Source: Microcoleus vaginatus PCC 9802
GTDB taxonomy: Bacteria > Cyanobacteriota > Cyanobacteriia > Cyanobacteriales > Microcoleaceae
NCBI GenBank assembly: GCA_022701275.1
Contig: CP031740.1
Coordinates: 445,001 to 509,000, forward strand
Length of the DNA stretch: 64,000 bases
Reading direction: 5' to 3'
Shown here: positions 35,103-45,157 of the stretch, piece after piece
Numbering within the stretch: position 1 is the first letter of the stretch
How the letters are laid out: the number at the start of each line of letters is the position of its first letter
Position numbers and translations under genes: made by a program
The notes under the pieces: generated by a model
What the model was told of the DNA's origin: nothing
Databases searched by the model: none
What the model saw: the letters and a program-made list of their open reading frames with translations, nothing else

Positions 35103-37718
35103 TTACGATCGCTTCGGAGATGCCAGATTGCGAAAGCAGGTAAATTGGGCGTCAAATAATAGTTTGATGATTCCTGTGGGGCCGTTTCTGTGTTTGGTAA
35201 TAATTACTTCTGCAATTCCGCGATCGGGCGAATCAGGGTTGTAGTATTCATCGCGGTAGAGCATAATTACTAAATCCGCGTCTTGCTCGATCGAGTTGTG
35301 AACTATGATGTCATTAGCGACAAAATTATGCAGGGCAAGCACTGTTAAATCGTAAACCTCAGCTTCGCCATCAACTTCTATTGAGGCGATTTCATCCCAG
35401 TAAATATCGCTCTTAGATAAGAGGGCAAGTTCATCAGATTTAACAATTGTAGCTAATCTGAATGCTCGTTCCCGACCGAGGTTTTGTTTGTAAAGGGTTG
35501 TACCACAATATAAGTTGCCAAGCTGTGCTTGCATCTGGCGTGTAGTTAAACCACATTGCTGCATAGCAGGAACAGCATACATTTTCCACACATCACGCGG
35601 TATGACATCTCTATTAGTATTGCTAGAACGAATTTCAATGTATTCTGCCATTTCTGTCAGAGCTTGCTGTTTGTAGTTACCTACTGCACCAATCAAATGA
35701 ATAAACTTATCTAAATCAGGTCTTCCAGTAACCCAAACTTGATGTTGATCTCGCCCTTTCCCTGGCTGGGGGCTTAAAAATAAGCGGGCATTGATACCAA
35801 GTCTGAGTAAGAGTGACTGAACATCTCTTGCCAATTTTTCACTACTGGAAGCATAGTAAACACTAGGGTAATGACATTTACCCCTACCTGTTTTTATGCA
35901 ACCATCAGTAGACCAAAGATGGCGTAAAAATAAAGCTATTGCTTCTTGAGGCTGCTCAAATATTTGATTAGGGACAAACTTCTGGTGAGAACGCAGACCA
36001 AAAACACCTAAAGCATCTAGCCATTCAGTTACAGGATTCCTCACATTATGTGTGAGATGATAGGCCGCAGGAAGATAAACTTGATACCAATCACGTTCTT
36101 TACCAATACGAGGTATGATTCGCTCTCCAAAGACTTCTATTGCAAGATTTGCAACTGTATTGGCTAAATCTTCCTCTCTAGTAGTGTATTGAATAACGTG
36201 TCGAGGTAGAGTACATCCGTCTCCAATCATGTGTCCTAGCAAGGCTATTTCGGCATTGTCCATCGATTGGATGAAGGAACTTGATATGTATCTTCTAGGT
36301 AGGGCAATGCGATCGCCTATTTTTAACTCGTCCAATCGCCGCCAGCCGTGAATGGTTAAGAACTTATGATTGCCAGTGGCTCTAATTGCTCGTCCCAAAC
36401 GAGTTTGCAGTCGTAGTACAGGCTTCACACCTGTAGCAAAGGCATTGCTAACAACGGCTTTTTCTAACTGCATGGTGGCTTCATTGAGCGCCCAAACTGT
36501 GAAGCCAGATTTTCCTACTAATTCACGAATTGGTACGCGCACACCAGTATCTGCTAGCATTACTAAACTATCACCTGTTAAGCAGCCACTTTCTCTCAAA
36601 TCTGACATCATCGGCCGCTTGTTTGTCCTCGCTTCCACACCCCGACTCAACTGAGATAAGGCAATAATCGGCACGTTGAGTTCGCGGGCTAAACCTTTAA
36701 GGCTTCTGGTAATTCGAGATAGTTCTTGCACGCGGTTGTCGCTGGTACCTTCCATTAATTGCAGGTAATCTAGCAAGACTAATCCTAGGGTTCCGCCTTG
36801 TTCTGCTTGGAGGCGGCGGACTTTCGATCGTATTTCTGTGACGGTAATATTGGGAGTATCGTCAATAAATAGTGGTAGTTCTGATAAATTGCCAATGGCT
36901 GTACTGATTGGTTCCCATTCGTTTTGACTGATTCTACCCGATCGCAATCGGTTACTTTCTATTTTGGCTTCGCTGGACAGGATACGCTGCACTAGCTGTT
37001 CTTTCGACATTTCTAAGCTGAAAACGGCAACCGGCAATTTCTGCTGTCCAGCGGCGATGTGGTGGGCGATGTTGGTACAAAAGGCAGTTTTGCCCATCGC
37101 CGGCCTGGCTGCAACGATGATTAAATCCGATCGCTGAAAGCCTCCTGTCATAGCATCTAAGTCATAAAAACCGCAGGGAATACCGGGAAGTGTGAGGCCT
37201 TCATTGCGATTTTCTAGGTCTTGAAATGTTTGGTTTAATGTTTCGCCGATCGATACTAAATCCTGTTGCGGGCGTTCTTGAGTTATGCTGAAAATTTCTT
37301 GTTCGGCGCGGTCTAAGACTGTTTCTAGTGGTGTTGCCGTCTCGTAACCTAATTGTACTATGTTGTTGCCAGCTTCGATTAATTTGCGGCGCTGATATTT
37401 GTCTTCAACTAAAACTGCATATTGGTCGATGTTGACTGCGGAAACTGTGCGATCGACTAATTGTGCTAATTTTGTTAGTCCTCCTACTTGCTCTAACTGG
37501 TTGCGGTCGGTTAGCGCAGTTGTTACCGTCATTAAATCGGTAGGTTGACCCTGTAAAAATAGCCCTAATGCCGATCGATAAATGACTTGATGAGCGGTGA
37601 TGGCAAAAAACTCCGGCCGCAGCAGTTCGGCAATTCGGGAAATAGCTTCGGGGTCAATTAAAATCCCGCCCAAAATTGCTTCTTCTGCCTCTATATTTGT
37701 CGGCATCAAATCGCTCAT
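35103..37718 (-). CDS. dnaB: Replicative DNA helicase DnaB interrupted by an intein
   Basis: The extein parts (residues 1-378 and 809-871) make a normal DnaB: N-terminal DnaG-binding domain, RecA core with Walker A ARPAMGKTAF (about 204-213), LLDYLQLM and the SDLRESG/SIEQDADLVIMLYRDE region. An in-frame intein of 430 residues lies between G378 and S809. After splicing the helicase has about 441 residues. rplI is 165 bp downstream on the same strand, the usual neighbour. The ATG (37716-37718) lies inside a CTAATGA repeat. Confidence 0.96.
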   Translation of the reverse strand: MSDLMPTNIEAEEAILGGILIDPEAISRIAELLRPEFFAITAHQVIYRSALGLFLQGQPTDLMTVTTALTDRNQLEQVGGLTKLAQLVDRTVSAVNIDQYAVLVEDKYQRRKLIEAGNNIVQLGYETATPLETVLDRAEQEIFSITQERPQQDLVSIGETLNQTFQDLENRNEGLTLPGIPCGFYDLDAMTGGFQRSDLIIVAARPAMGKTAFCTNIAHHIAAGQQKLPVAVFSLEMSKEQLVQRILSSEAKIESNRLRSGRISQNEWEPISTAIGNLSELPLFIDDTPNITVTEIRSKVRRLQAEQGGTLGLVLLDYLQLMEGTSDNRVQELSRITRSLKGLARELNVPIIALSQLSRGVEARTNKRPMMSDLRESGCLTGDSLVMLADTGVRVPIRELVGKSGFTVWALNEATMQLEKAVVSNAFATGVKPVLRLQTRLGRAIRATGNHKFLTIHGWRRLDELKIGDRIALPRRYISSSFIQSMDNAEIALLGHMIGDGCTLPRHVIQYTTREEDLANTVANLAIEVFGERIIPRIGKERDWYQVYLPAAYHLTHNVRNPVTEWLDALGVFGLRSHQKFVPNQIFEQPQEAIALFLRHLWSTDGCIKTGRGKCHYPSVYYASSSEKLARDVQSLLLRLGINARLFLSPQPGKGRDQHQVWVTGRPDLDKFIHLIGAVGNYKQQALTEMAEYIEIRSSNTNRDVIPRDVWKMYAVPAMQQCGLTTRQMQAQLGNLYCGTTLYKQNLGRERAFRLATIVKSDELALLSKSDIYWDEIASIEVDGEAEVYDLTVLALHNFVANDIIVHNSIEQDADLVIMLYRDEYYNPDSPDRGIAEVIITKHRNGPTGIIKLLFDAQFTCFRNLASPKRS
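35295..36584 (-). other. DnaB intein with LAGLIDADG homing endonuclease
   Basis: The intein starts at C379 (codon 36582-36584, CLTGDSLVML) and ends at N808 (35295-35297, ending NFVANDIIVHN), followed by S809 of the extein. It is 430 residues, close to the 429 of the Synechocystis DnaB intein, and inserted at the same SG/SIEQ site. Block B reads TGNHKFLT. The endonuclease domain carries the two LAGLIDADG-like helices LLGHMIGDGCTL and FLRHLWSTDGCIK, so both acidic residues are present. Splice and endonuclease parts both look functional. Confidence 0.95.
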
Positions 37719-37876
37719 TAGTCATTAGTCCGCAGTCATTAGTGATTAGTCGTCAGTTTTGAATCCTTAGTTAACAGTCCTCAGTCCTTAGCTAGCGGTA
37801 CGCAGTCCTTAGTTAGCTGTACTCAGTTCTTAGCTAATGACTAATGACTAATGACTAATGACTAATGACTGATGAC
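37716..37876. repeat. CTAATGA/TCATTAG repeats between rplI and dnaB
   Basis: The spacer is filled by TCATTAG-type heptamers: TCATTAGTCATTAGTC at the dnaB start, CAGTCATTAGTGATTAGTC, then (CTAATGA)-type copies at 37831-37870. Related TCCTTAGTTAGC units lie between. The last copies end 7 bp before the rplI stop codon. Confidence 0.75.
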
Positions 37877-37882
37877 TGTTAA

Positions 37883-38341
37883 TTACATCGGAACAACTTG
37901 AATATCAACTTCGGCGGTAACTTCTGCGTGTAGTTTGATTTCAGCTTTGTATGTACCAGTTTGGCGAATTTCGGGCAGAGTGATGCCGCGCCGATCGACT
38001 TCTTGACTGGTAGAGTTGAAAATCAGTTCTGCTACTTCTTGGTTGGTGACAGTACCAAAAATCGCGTCAGCTTCGCCAACTTGCTTGGAGATGATGAAAG
38101 GCCCAGCCGATTGGAGGGCGGTTTTGCGGACTTCAGCTTGCTGCTTGAGCTCTAGCTGGCGCAGTCTTTCTTCTTCACGGCGGCGCTCTGCTTGCTTCAG
38201 AATGCCCGGAGTGGCTCTAAATCCCATTCCTTGGGGTACTAGATAGTTGCGGGCGTAGCCCGGGGCTACTTCTACTACGTCGCCAGCTTTGCCGAGTTTG
38301 CTGACATCTTTATTTAAAACTAATTGGACGCGCTTGGCCAT
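37883..38341 (-). CDS. rplI: Large ribosomal subunit protein bL9
   Basis: The 152-residue bL9 has the N-terminal [36 protein letters not shown] signature, the long connecting helix ([25 protein letters not shown]) and the C-terminal domain ending [12 protein letters not shown]. It is in the usual rplI-dnaB arrangement, except that here rplI lies downstream of dnaB, reading away from it. Confidence 0.97.
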   Translation of the reverse strand: MAKRVQLVLNKDVSKLGKAGDVVEVAPGYARNYLVPQGMGFRATPGILKQAERRREEERLRQLELKQQAEVRKTALQSAGPFIISKQVGEADAIFGTVTNQEVAELIFNSTSQEVDRRGITLPEIRQTGTYKAEIKLHAEVTAEVDIQVVPM

Positions 38342-38596
38342 GATCGTGGGTTGTGGGGTTTTAACTGCAACTTTTTATAATAGCGAAGTTTGAGGGGCGA
38401 TCGCAAGGGAGTTCGGCAACGGATTTGGTAACGGAGGTAACGGATATAACGGATTGAACGGATGGATGTTGAGATTCGAGGTTCGAGGGAAGAAACAGGG
38501 ATAATATTTTTAACAGGCAAATTCAGTTTCAAATTACGCCAAACAGGGGTGGTGTAATGAGCCAAATCAACTAGATTGCCATGTCTTACCGAGAAC

Positions 38597-41500
38597 TCAG
38601 GCTTTATTTTCAAGGCGCTTGGCGACGATCGCTCGCGCTACAGTAGCAACTAACAGGGTCGGATTGATCGGCTTGGCTAAGTGTTTGTCAAATCCCGCTT
38701 GCAAAACTTGGCGCTCGTTCGCTTCTCCAGCATAGGCCGTTAAGGCGATCGCCAATAACTGCCGATACTCAGGCGCAAGCTGAGTGCGGATGCGATTTAT
38801 CAACATATATCCGTCCATCTGCGGCATTCCGATGTCGCTGACGAGCAAATCCGGCGCAGTTTGTTCGATCGACTCTAGCACCTCAGCAGCAGATGACAGG
38901 GAAATCACCTCTGCACCCGCTTCCTCAAGCACGAAAGCGACAAAATCTCGCGAGTCAGGTTCATCATCTACCACCAAAATTCTCAATCCAGCTAGTTGCA
39001 AGGATGAGAGATCGGGACAAGCAGCCCCATGACGTTCTTCCTCCTCCTGCCTTCTAGAATCATCATTTAATAGCGGTAATCTCACCGTAAACGTCGCTCC
39101 TTGACCTTCTCCGGCGCTTTCTGCAAACACCGTTCCGCCGTGAAGTTCAGTGAGTTGGCGGACGATCGCCAATCCCAATCCCAAGCCGCCAAATTTGCGA
39201 GTTGTGGCGCCATCTTCTTGTCGGAAATGGTCAAAAACATAAGGCAAGAAATTGGGAAGAATGCCTTTACCAGTGTCTATGACTTGAATTTGAGCTTGGC
39301 ATTCTATTTGCATTAATCGAACTTCAACTCGACCGCCTTCGGGCGTGAATTTCACCGCGTTTGACAGCAAATTCCAGACAATTTGCTGCAAGCGACTTGT
39401 ATCGCCGACAATTTGCCCGACATCGGGATTTAAAATTGTTTGAATTTGAATTTTTTTGGCTTCGGCTGCTAATTGCACGGTTTCCAAAGCAGACTTGATA
39501 ATGGTTGCCACATTCACCGGAGCGACATTCAATCTGAGTTTCCCTTGCAGAATCCGAGACACGTCAAGCAAGTCTTCGATTAGTTGAGATTGTAGTCTGG
39601 CGTTACGCTCGATCGTCTCAAAAGCCTTGGCAGTTTGATTCGCCTTCAGCTTGCCACCGACGAGCAGTTGCGACCAGCCTAAAATCGGATTCAGGGGCGA
39701 TCGCAACTCGTGAGAAAGCACCGCCAGAAACTCGTCTTTAATGCGGTTAGCGCGCTCGGCTTCCGCGCGAGCAGTTTGTTCTAATTGCAGAACCATATCG
39801 CGCTCGGTTTCCACTTGTTTGCGCTCTGTAATGTCGATTACAGAGCCGATATAACCCTCAAATTGTCCGCTTTCGGAAAATCTGGGAGCAGCCGCATCGA
39901 TCGCCCAAGAATATCTGCCATCCTTGCGCCCGACGCGAAATTCTACGCGGTAAGGTTCCTGGCGTTCGTTGGCGGTCAAAAATGCTTTTTTGACCTGTTC
40001 TCGGTCTTCTGGATGCGCCGCGTTTACCCAACCGAATCCCAAACCAGTTTCCTCCGTTTGACCTGTGAATTCATACCAGCTTTGGCTCAGGAAAGTGCAA
40101 TAGCCTGTGGAGTCTGTTACCCATACCATAAAAGGAGCGTTGTTAGCCATAGTGCGAAATCGTTCTTCGCTTTCTTGCAGCGCTGCTTCGGCTTGTTTGC
40201 GTTCTGTGATATCCCGACAGACAGCCACTCCGCCTTTGATTTCGCTGCTAGTATCAACTACCGGATAACCGCTGATACTGATCCAGGGACCTTCGGAACC
40301 TTCGCGGCGGACAAATACCTCTACATCATTAACATATTCACCTTTGATTGCTCTGGCTAGAGGTAGTTCAGCGTTGGGGAAAAGGGTTTTTTTGTCAGGC
40401 AAAAATAGTCCGTAGGTGCTCGACCATTCCTCATAGGATTTTTCATTCGATAGCTGACCGAATATGCCTACGGCGGCTCGGTTAAACAGCACCAACTCCC
40501 CTTGTTGGTTGGCCAAAATCAAACCATCACCAATGCTGTCAATAATTACTTGCAGTAACTTAGTTTGTTCTTGCAGGGCGACTTCTGCTCGTTTGCGATT
40601 TGTGATGTCGCTGGAGATGCCAATCAGACCGATGACTTCTCCCGCCTGATTGCGGTAGGGAGCTTTCATTACCAGAAATGTCCGAATGCCATCGTGAGAT
40701 TCTTCGAGGACTTCTGTTTGGCCGGATTCCATAATCCGCCGATCGTTTTCCGTGACTGTGACTGCAAGTTCTACTACTGGGTATAAATCCAGATCGCGAC
40801 CACCAATTACTTCAGAAGCAGATTTGCCCATTATTTCCAGCGTGGCTGGATTTGCATAAATAATCTGTCCTTCTCGATTTTTGACAAAAATTGGCGTGGG
40901 CGCTGACTCATTAATCACGTTCAAAATCGCATTCTTTTGCCGCAGTTCTTCTTCAGTGCGTTTGCGATCGCTAATATCGCTCCAATAAGCCGTAAGTCCT
41001 TCGGCCGCAGGATAGGCACTCACTTCTATATACATCTGGAGCGACGGCGAAAACTCTTCAAATTTGACAGAAACTTGCTCGTTAACGACTCGATGAAATT
41101 CTTGATATACCCTCGAATTGGATTCTTTGTCGGCGGGGAGTAGCTCCCAAATTGATCGACCTAACAAGTCGGCTCTCGATCGAGAAAGGAGTTTTTCTGC
41201 AGTGGCATTAACGTAGGTATAGCGCCATTGTGAATCGATCGCGATAAAGGCATCGGTAATACTTTCTATAATATTGCGGACTTGCTGGGAGGCCGCAGAG
41301 AGCGCGAGTTCAGCGTTTTTGCGCTCGGTGATGATTTCGCAAAAAATCATGATGCCGCCAATCTCATTGGTGTTGGTTCGCCAAGGATGAATTTCCCAGC
41401 GCACCCAGTCGATTAACCCATCAGGGCGGGGAAACTGATCTTCTTGGCAGATTTCGACTTCTCCCGCCAGACAGCGCTGGTGGATTTGTTTCAAACGATC

Positions 41501-43696
41501 GGGCAAATTGGGAAAGATGTCGTAGTGCGATCGACCCACAATGTTTTGAGTGCCGAGCCCGTAACTTGATAGCCAGCGGTCGCTCACCAGCATATACCGC
41601 ATCTGGCGGTCAAACATCGCCACTCCCGCAGGCGAATGTTTGACGAACAGCCGCAGTTGTTCTTCCTGTTGCCGCAACCGATTCTCCGATTGTTTGCGAT
41701 CGGTGATTTCTGTGAAAAGCAAGGCGACTTTGCGGCTGTGCGGCTCAGGAGTGCGGAACGCCGAAACCTCAAACCAGCGGTTCGTGACTTCCGAGCCATG
41801 CTCGAAGCGCAGGGGTTCCCCCGTCAGCGCAACTTTGCCGTACATCTCAAACCAATCATCTTCGAGATCCGCAAGGAGTTGTCGCGCCGTTTTACCCACA
41901 GGTTGTTCGAGTCCGGTTTGTTTCAAGAAGGCCGGATTGACTTCCAAAAAGCGGTAATCGATCGGCTTTTCGTTTTCGTCAAACAGCATTTCGATGACGC
42001 AAAAACCTTCGTCTAGGGACTCAAACAAAGTGCGATAGCGTTCCTCAGAACGGCGCAAAGCAGCAATAGCTTGTTTGCGATCGGTAATATCCATAAACGC
42101 CGCCACACAGCCGCGAACTGCGCCTTGTTCGTCAAATAACGGCACCGCATTCACCAACCAATCAAAGGCTGCCCCGTCCTCGCGCACCATTTGAATTTCC
42201 ATATCTCGCACTTCGACGCCGGAAGCCACGGCTAGTTGCATGGGGACTTGTTCTCCCGGAATTTCCTGTCTGTTGCGGAGTCGCCTAAACGGAAGGACTG
42301 CAGCTTGCTCTCCGGTTCCTGAAACATTGGTATCGGGCGGCACTTTCAACATCGACTGGGCAAACCGGTTAGCGCGAATTACTTGACACTGTGGGTCGTC
42401 CGCGATCGTAATACCGACGGGTACAGCATCCAGTATCGATTGCAGTTCATTAATTCGTCGCTCTAGTTCCTGGTTGAGCCGTTGAATTTCTTTTTGGGTA
42501 GCTTTGCGCTCGGTAATTTCATGCACCGTCACATTCACGCCCAAAACGCGATCGTCCTCAGCCCTCAGCGGATAGAGACTCAACAGCCAATCGTGTTCGA
42601 CTCCCGGCTGTGCTGAGTTCGTCCCGCGAACTTCGAGCTGTTTGAGGGGAACTTTAGTTTCAATAACTTCTCGGTAAAGCGGCTCTAAATCATCTGCCAT
42701 TTCTGGCAAGATTTCGCGCAATGTTTTGCCGATGTGGGCGGCGGCTGGAACTCCGTTAATTTCTGCTAGCCGATCGTTGATGCGGACAAACCGCAACTCC
42801 GTATCTATAAAGCAAAGTCCGATCGGCGCACTAGCATAAATCGCCTCGATTTCTGCTAGTTGTTGGTGTGCCGTTTGCGCTTGTTGAATAAAAACAGCCC
42901 GAGCCCCCTTCTGCTCAGTCACATCTTGAAAATAAACGGCAAGTCCCGATGGGATCGGATACGCTCGTACCGCATACCAAGCATTGAGCGGCGGATAAAA
43001 AGATTCAAAACTAACTGTAACTTGGAAGGTCGCGGCGTGGCGATATTCCTGCTCGAACAAACTGCCCACTGATTCGGGAAACTCTTCCCAAATGCTGTTG
43101 CCAATTAAATCTTTTGAGGGTCGATTCAGCCACCGCGCCGCTTGCGAATTGAGGTAGGTAAATCGCCAGTCTCGATCCAAAGCAAAGAACCCGTCCGAAA
43201 TACTTTCGAGGGTGTCTGAGAGTTGTTGCGCGGGCGCGTTACAAACGGGTTCTGGCTTTTGTTGAGCGATAGCAGTGAAGGTTGTTACTACCGCATAGGG
43301 AGTCGATCGATCTGCCTGAAATAAAGGTTGAGAATTGAGCGTCAACCAAATCAATTCTCCCTGTGGCCGATCAAAGCCCATGATGACATTTAAACATGGT
43401 TGCCCGGTTTGCAGCGCCACCATCGCCGGATGTGTCTCCCCGGGAAAATCCGAGCCATCTTTACGCAGAGTCTGCCACCGACTGTTGATTGAAGTGCATA
43501 AGAGCATCTGTTCTGCTGTCATCCCCAACAGCTCCTGGGCGTGAGAATTGCACCCCTGAATGCTACCATCTGCCAATTGCAGAACCATCCCTACATCAGT
43601 TGGCAAAGGCGCGGCGGGGTAGAACGCTTTGTTAGAATCCGTTGAAACAGAGGGGTCGATTTTTGCTTGGGGTTCAGTATTGCGTGGGTTTTGCAT
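38597..43696 (-). CDS. Hybrid histidine kinase with about ten PAS domains and a C-terminal receiver
   Basis: The 1699-residue protein has no membrane segment. About ten PAS/PAC modules fill residues 30-1290, each ending in a (D/E)(I/V)T(E/D)RK-type PAC tail (e.g. DITERKQAE). The kinase core has H1329 in LAVLSHELRSPLNPILGW and an intact ATPase domain (NLLSNAVKFTPEGG, VIDTGKGI, GGLGLGLAIVRQL). The receiver (about 1570-1690) begins ILVVDDEPDS and has phosphoacceptor D1621 in LLVSDIGMPQMDG. The second and seventh PAS modules resemble each other (GFFALDRDWRFTYLN/AFIAIDSQWRYTYVN), pointing to internal duplication. It lies 255 bp upstream of rplI; no output gene is adjacent. Confidence 0.93.
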   Translation of the reverse strand: MQNPRNTEPQAKIDPSVSTDSNKAFYPAAPLPTDVGMVLQLADGSIQGCNSHAQELLGMTAEQMLLCTSINSRWQTLRKDGSDFPGETHPAMVALQTGQPCLNVIMGFDRPQGELIWLTLNSQPLFQADRSTPYAVVTTFTAIAQQKPEPVCNAPAQQLSDTLESISDGFFALDRDWRFTYLNSQAARWLNRPSKDLIGNSIWEEFPESVGSLFEQEYRHAATFQVTVSFESFYPPLNAWYAVRAYPIPSGLAVYFQDVTEQKGARAVFIQQAQTAHQQLAEIEAIYASAPIGLCFIDTELRFVRINDRLAEINGVPAAAHIGKTLREILPEMADDLEPLYREVIETKVPLKQLEVRGTNSAQPGVEHDWLLSLYPLRAEDDRVLGVNVTVHEITERKATQKEIQRLNQELERRINELQSILDAVPVGITIADDPQCQVIRANRFAQSMLKVPPDTNVSGTGEQAAVLPFRRLRNRQEIPGEQVPMQLAVASGVEVRDMEIQMVREDGAAFDWLVNAVPLFDEQGAVRGCVAAFMDITDRKQAIAALRRSEERYRTLFESLDEGFCVIEMLFDENEKPIDYRFLEVNPAFLKQTGLEQPVGKTARQLLADLEDDWFEMYGKVALTGEPLRFEHGSEVTNRWFEVSAFRTPEPHSRKVALLFTEITDRKQSENRLRQQEEQLRLFVKHSPAGVAMFDRQMRYMLVSDRWLSSYGLGTQNIVGRSHYDIFPNLPDRLKQIHQRCLAGEVEICQEDQFPRPDGLIDWVRWEIHPWRTNTNEIGGIMIFCEIITERKNAELALSAASQQVRNIIESITDAFIAIDSQWRYTYVNATAEKLLSRSRADLLGRSIWELLPADKESNSRVYQEFHRVVNEQVSVKFEEFSPSLQMYIEVSAYPAAEGLTAYWSDISDRKRTEEELRQKNAILNVINESAPTPIFVKNREGQIIYANPATLEIMGKSASEVIGGRDLDLYPVVELAVTVTENDRRIMESGQTEVLEESHDGIRTFLVMKAPYRNQAGEVIGLIGISSDITNRKRAEVALQEQTKLLQVIIDSIGDGLILANQQGELVLFNRAAVGIFGQLSNEKSYEEWSSTYGLFLPDKKTLFPNAELPLARAIKGEYVNDVEVFVRREGSEGPWISISGYPVVDTSSEIKGGVAVCRDITERKQAEAALQESEERFRTMANNAPFMVWVTDSTGYCTFLSQSWYEFTGQTEETGLGFGWVNAAHPEDREQVKKAFLTANERQEPYRVEFRVGRKDGRYSWAIDAAAPRFSESGQFEGYIGSVIDITERKQVETERDMVLQLEQTARAEAERANRIKDEFLAVLSHELRSPLNPILGWSQLLVGGKLKANQTAKAFETIERNARLQSQLIEDLLDVSRILQGKLRLNVAPVNVATIIKSALETVQLAAEAKKIQIQTILNPDVGQIVGDTSRLQQIVWNLLSNAVKFTPEGGRVEVRLMQIECQAQIQVIDTGKGILPNFLPYVFDHFRQEDGATTRKFGGLGLGLAIVRQLTELHGGTVFAESAGEGQGATFTVRLPLLNDDSRRQEEEERHGAACPDLSSLQLAGLRILVVDDEPDSRDFVAFVLEEAGAEVISLSSAAEVLESIEQTAPDLLVSDIGMPQMDGYMLINRIRTQLAPEYRQLLAIALTAYAGEANERQVLQAGFDKHLAKPINPTLLVATVARAIVAKRLENKA

Positions 43697-44315
43697 CGGT
43701 TTCTAACAACGATCATTTTACTTTGGGCAAAGCAAAGCGCGATTAATAATAGGGAAATAACCAGAGGAACTTTTGATTTGAGGAGGGTGACGCTTCAAAC
43801 CTAAGATGGATGTCGATCGTTGTGCGGTAATATCGATATCTAGACAATTTATTTTATCGTAGAGTCCCACGTCTGAACCATTTGCGCGATTTAGCACAGG
43901 CGACGAGGAATTTTCTGGCTGTTTCAAATGCCAGGTTAGTCCGTCTCATTATTTTTCGCGTTGCTGCATATTACCAATGGCTGTTGCTCGTTTTCGGGCG
44001 CGCACAGATGGCACTTGCACACAGGTAAATAAGTAGATGAAGCTTGAAAATACATAACCCCTCTCTCGCAGCGAGTGAAACGAAGCAATCGCTCTTGTTA
44101 TGCCCGCCTTACATTCTGTTATATTGTAAACTTTATTTGCGCCTACCTACTTAGAAACCCCGTTTCTTTGTGTAAATCTAACCGGAAATTTAGGCAAGAT
44201 TTTGCTCGTCTCAACGGTAAACGGGCGATCGTATTTACCTCAATACAGGGTCGCCTGCTTCCTCCAGTCCCAACGTTTGTGTCACGTTTGCCGTTCATCT
44301 CACAAACTTAATCCT
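43697..44315. other. 619-bp spacer, no gene seen
   Basis: Divergent spacer between the hybrid kinase and the glycosyltransferase island. The minus-strand frame 43718-43927 has no family resemblance. A degenerate AGAAACCCCGTTTCT repeat lies at about 44152-44167. Promoters for both sides are expected here. Confidence 0.4.
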
Positions 44316-45155
44316 ATGCACATATTCACAGCCGCCGATCGCACCTATATTCTGGGGTTAGCAGCACTTCTCAAGTCTGTAGATCTGAATGTTAGCCAAT
44401 CTGGGAAGGAGCAGGTCAAAATTAGCGTTGTATCTACCAGGATATATTCACACCAAAAGGAACAGTTACAGAATTGCTGCAAATACCAGATTGAATGGCA
44501 AGAATTGCAATCTAATTACGACCAACTTCTTTCTGTATCAGGTTCTAAACTTCCTTACGTTAAATTGGAACCGCGAAAATATACCAAAGAAACAGAAAGG
44601 CTGATTTGGCTCGACAGCGATACGATCGTTCTGGGGAGCTTAGAGCCGCTGTGGAACCTAGATTTTCAAACTCTGCCGATAGCAGCCGCACCCAACGTCT
44701 GGGGAAATCCCAACAATTATCAAGATCTAAGCCCTTATTTCAATAGTGGTGTTTTAGTTTACAACATGAAGCTTTGGGAGGAAGAGCAACTGTCGGAAAA
44801 GTTGCTCCACAACGCTAGAACCCACGTTTGGGGCGATCGCGATCAAGGTGCTTTAAATTCAGTTTTAGTGGGAAGGTGGAAGCAATTAGATCAAATATGG
44901 AATAACTACAAGACTGATGATATGTCAAGTAAAGTGATGCACTTTATATCAAGACCGAAACCGTGGGAAAGCACTGCCCCCAATCCATTATGGCTCGATA
45001 TGTTGTCTCAGACACCGTTTAAGGACGAACTGGAACAAATTCCAAATAACTTTAAGGGGCTGTCGAGCTTTACGATCAAATACAAAACACTTGACAGGTG
45101 GTTGAGCGAACCGATACTCAAGTTTAGGAGTTATCTGAAAAAACAAAAACTTTAA
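44316..45155 (+). CDS. Glycosyltransferase, GT8-like (GT-A fold)
   Basis: From ATG 44316 (MHIFTAADRTYILGLAALLKS) the protein has 279 residues; the longer open frame to 44202 looks non-coding. It has a GT-A nucleotide-binding start, KLEPRKYTKETERLIWLDSDTIVLGSLEPLW with the DxD metal motif (DSD), PYFNSGVLVYNMKLWEEE, and WGDRDQGALNSVL, as in GT8-type galactosyl/glucosyltransferases. Donor and acceptor are unknown. It opens the polysaccharide island and ends 3 bp from convergent gloB. Confidence 0.85.
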   Translation: MHIFTAADRTYILGLAALLKSVDLNVSQSGKEQVKISVVSTRIYSHQKEQLQNCCKYQIEWQELQSNYDQLLSVSGSKLPYVKLEPRKYTKETERLIWLDSDTIVLGSLEPLWNLDFQTLPIAAAPNVWGNPNNYQDLSPYFNSGVLVYNMKLWEEEQLSEKLLHNARTHVWGDRDQGALNSVLVGRWKQLDQIWNNYKTDDMSSKVMHFISRPKPWESTAPNPLWLDMLSQTPFKDELEQIPNNFKGLSSFTIKYKTLDRWLSEPILKFRSYLKKQKL

Positions 45156-45157
45156 GG

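Noticed and set aside
37716-37876. Tandem repeats considered as a CRISPR array
   Set aside because: Units are 7 bp and contiguous, with no unique spacers of regular length and no cas genes nearby.
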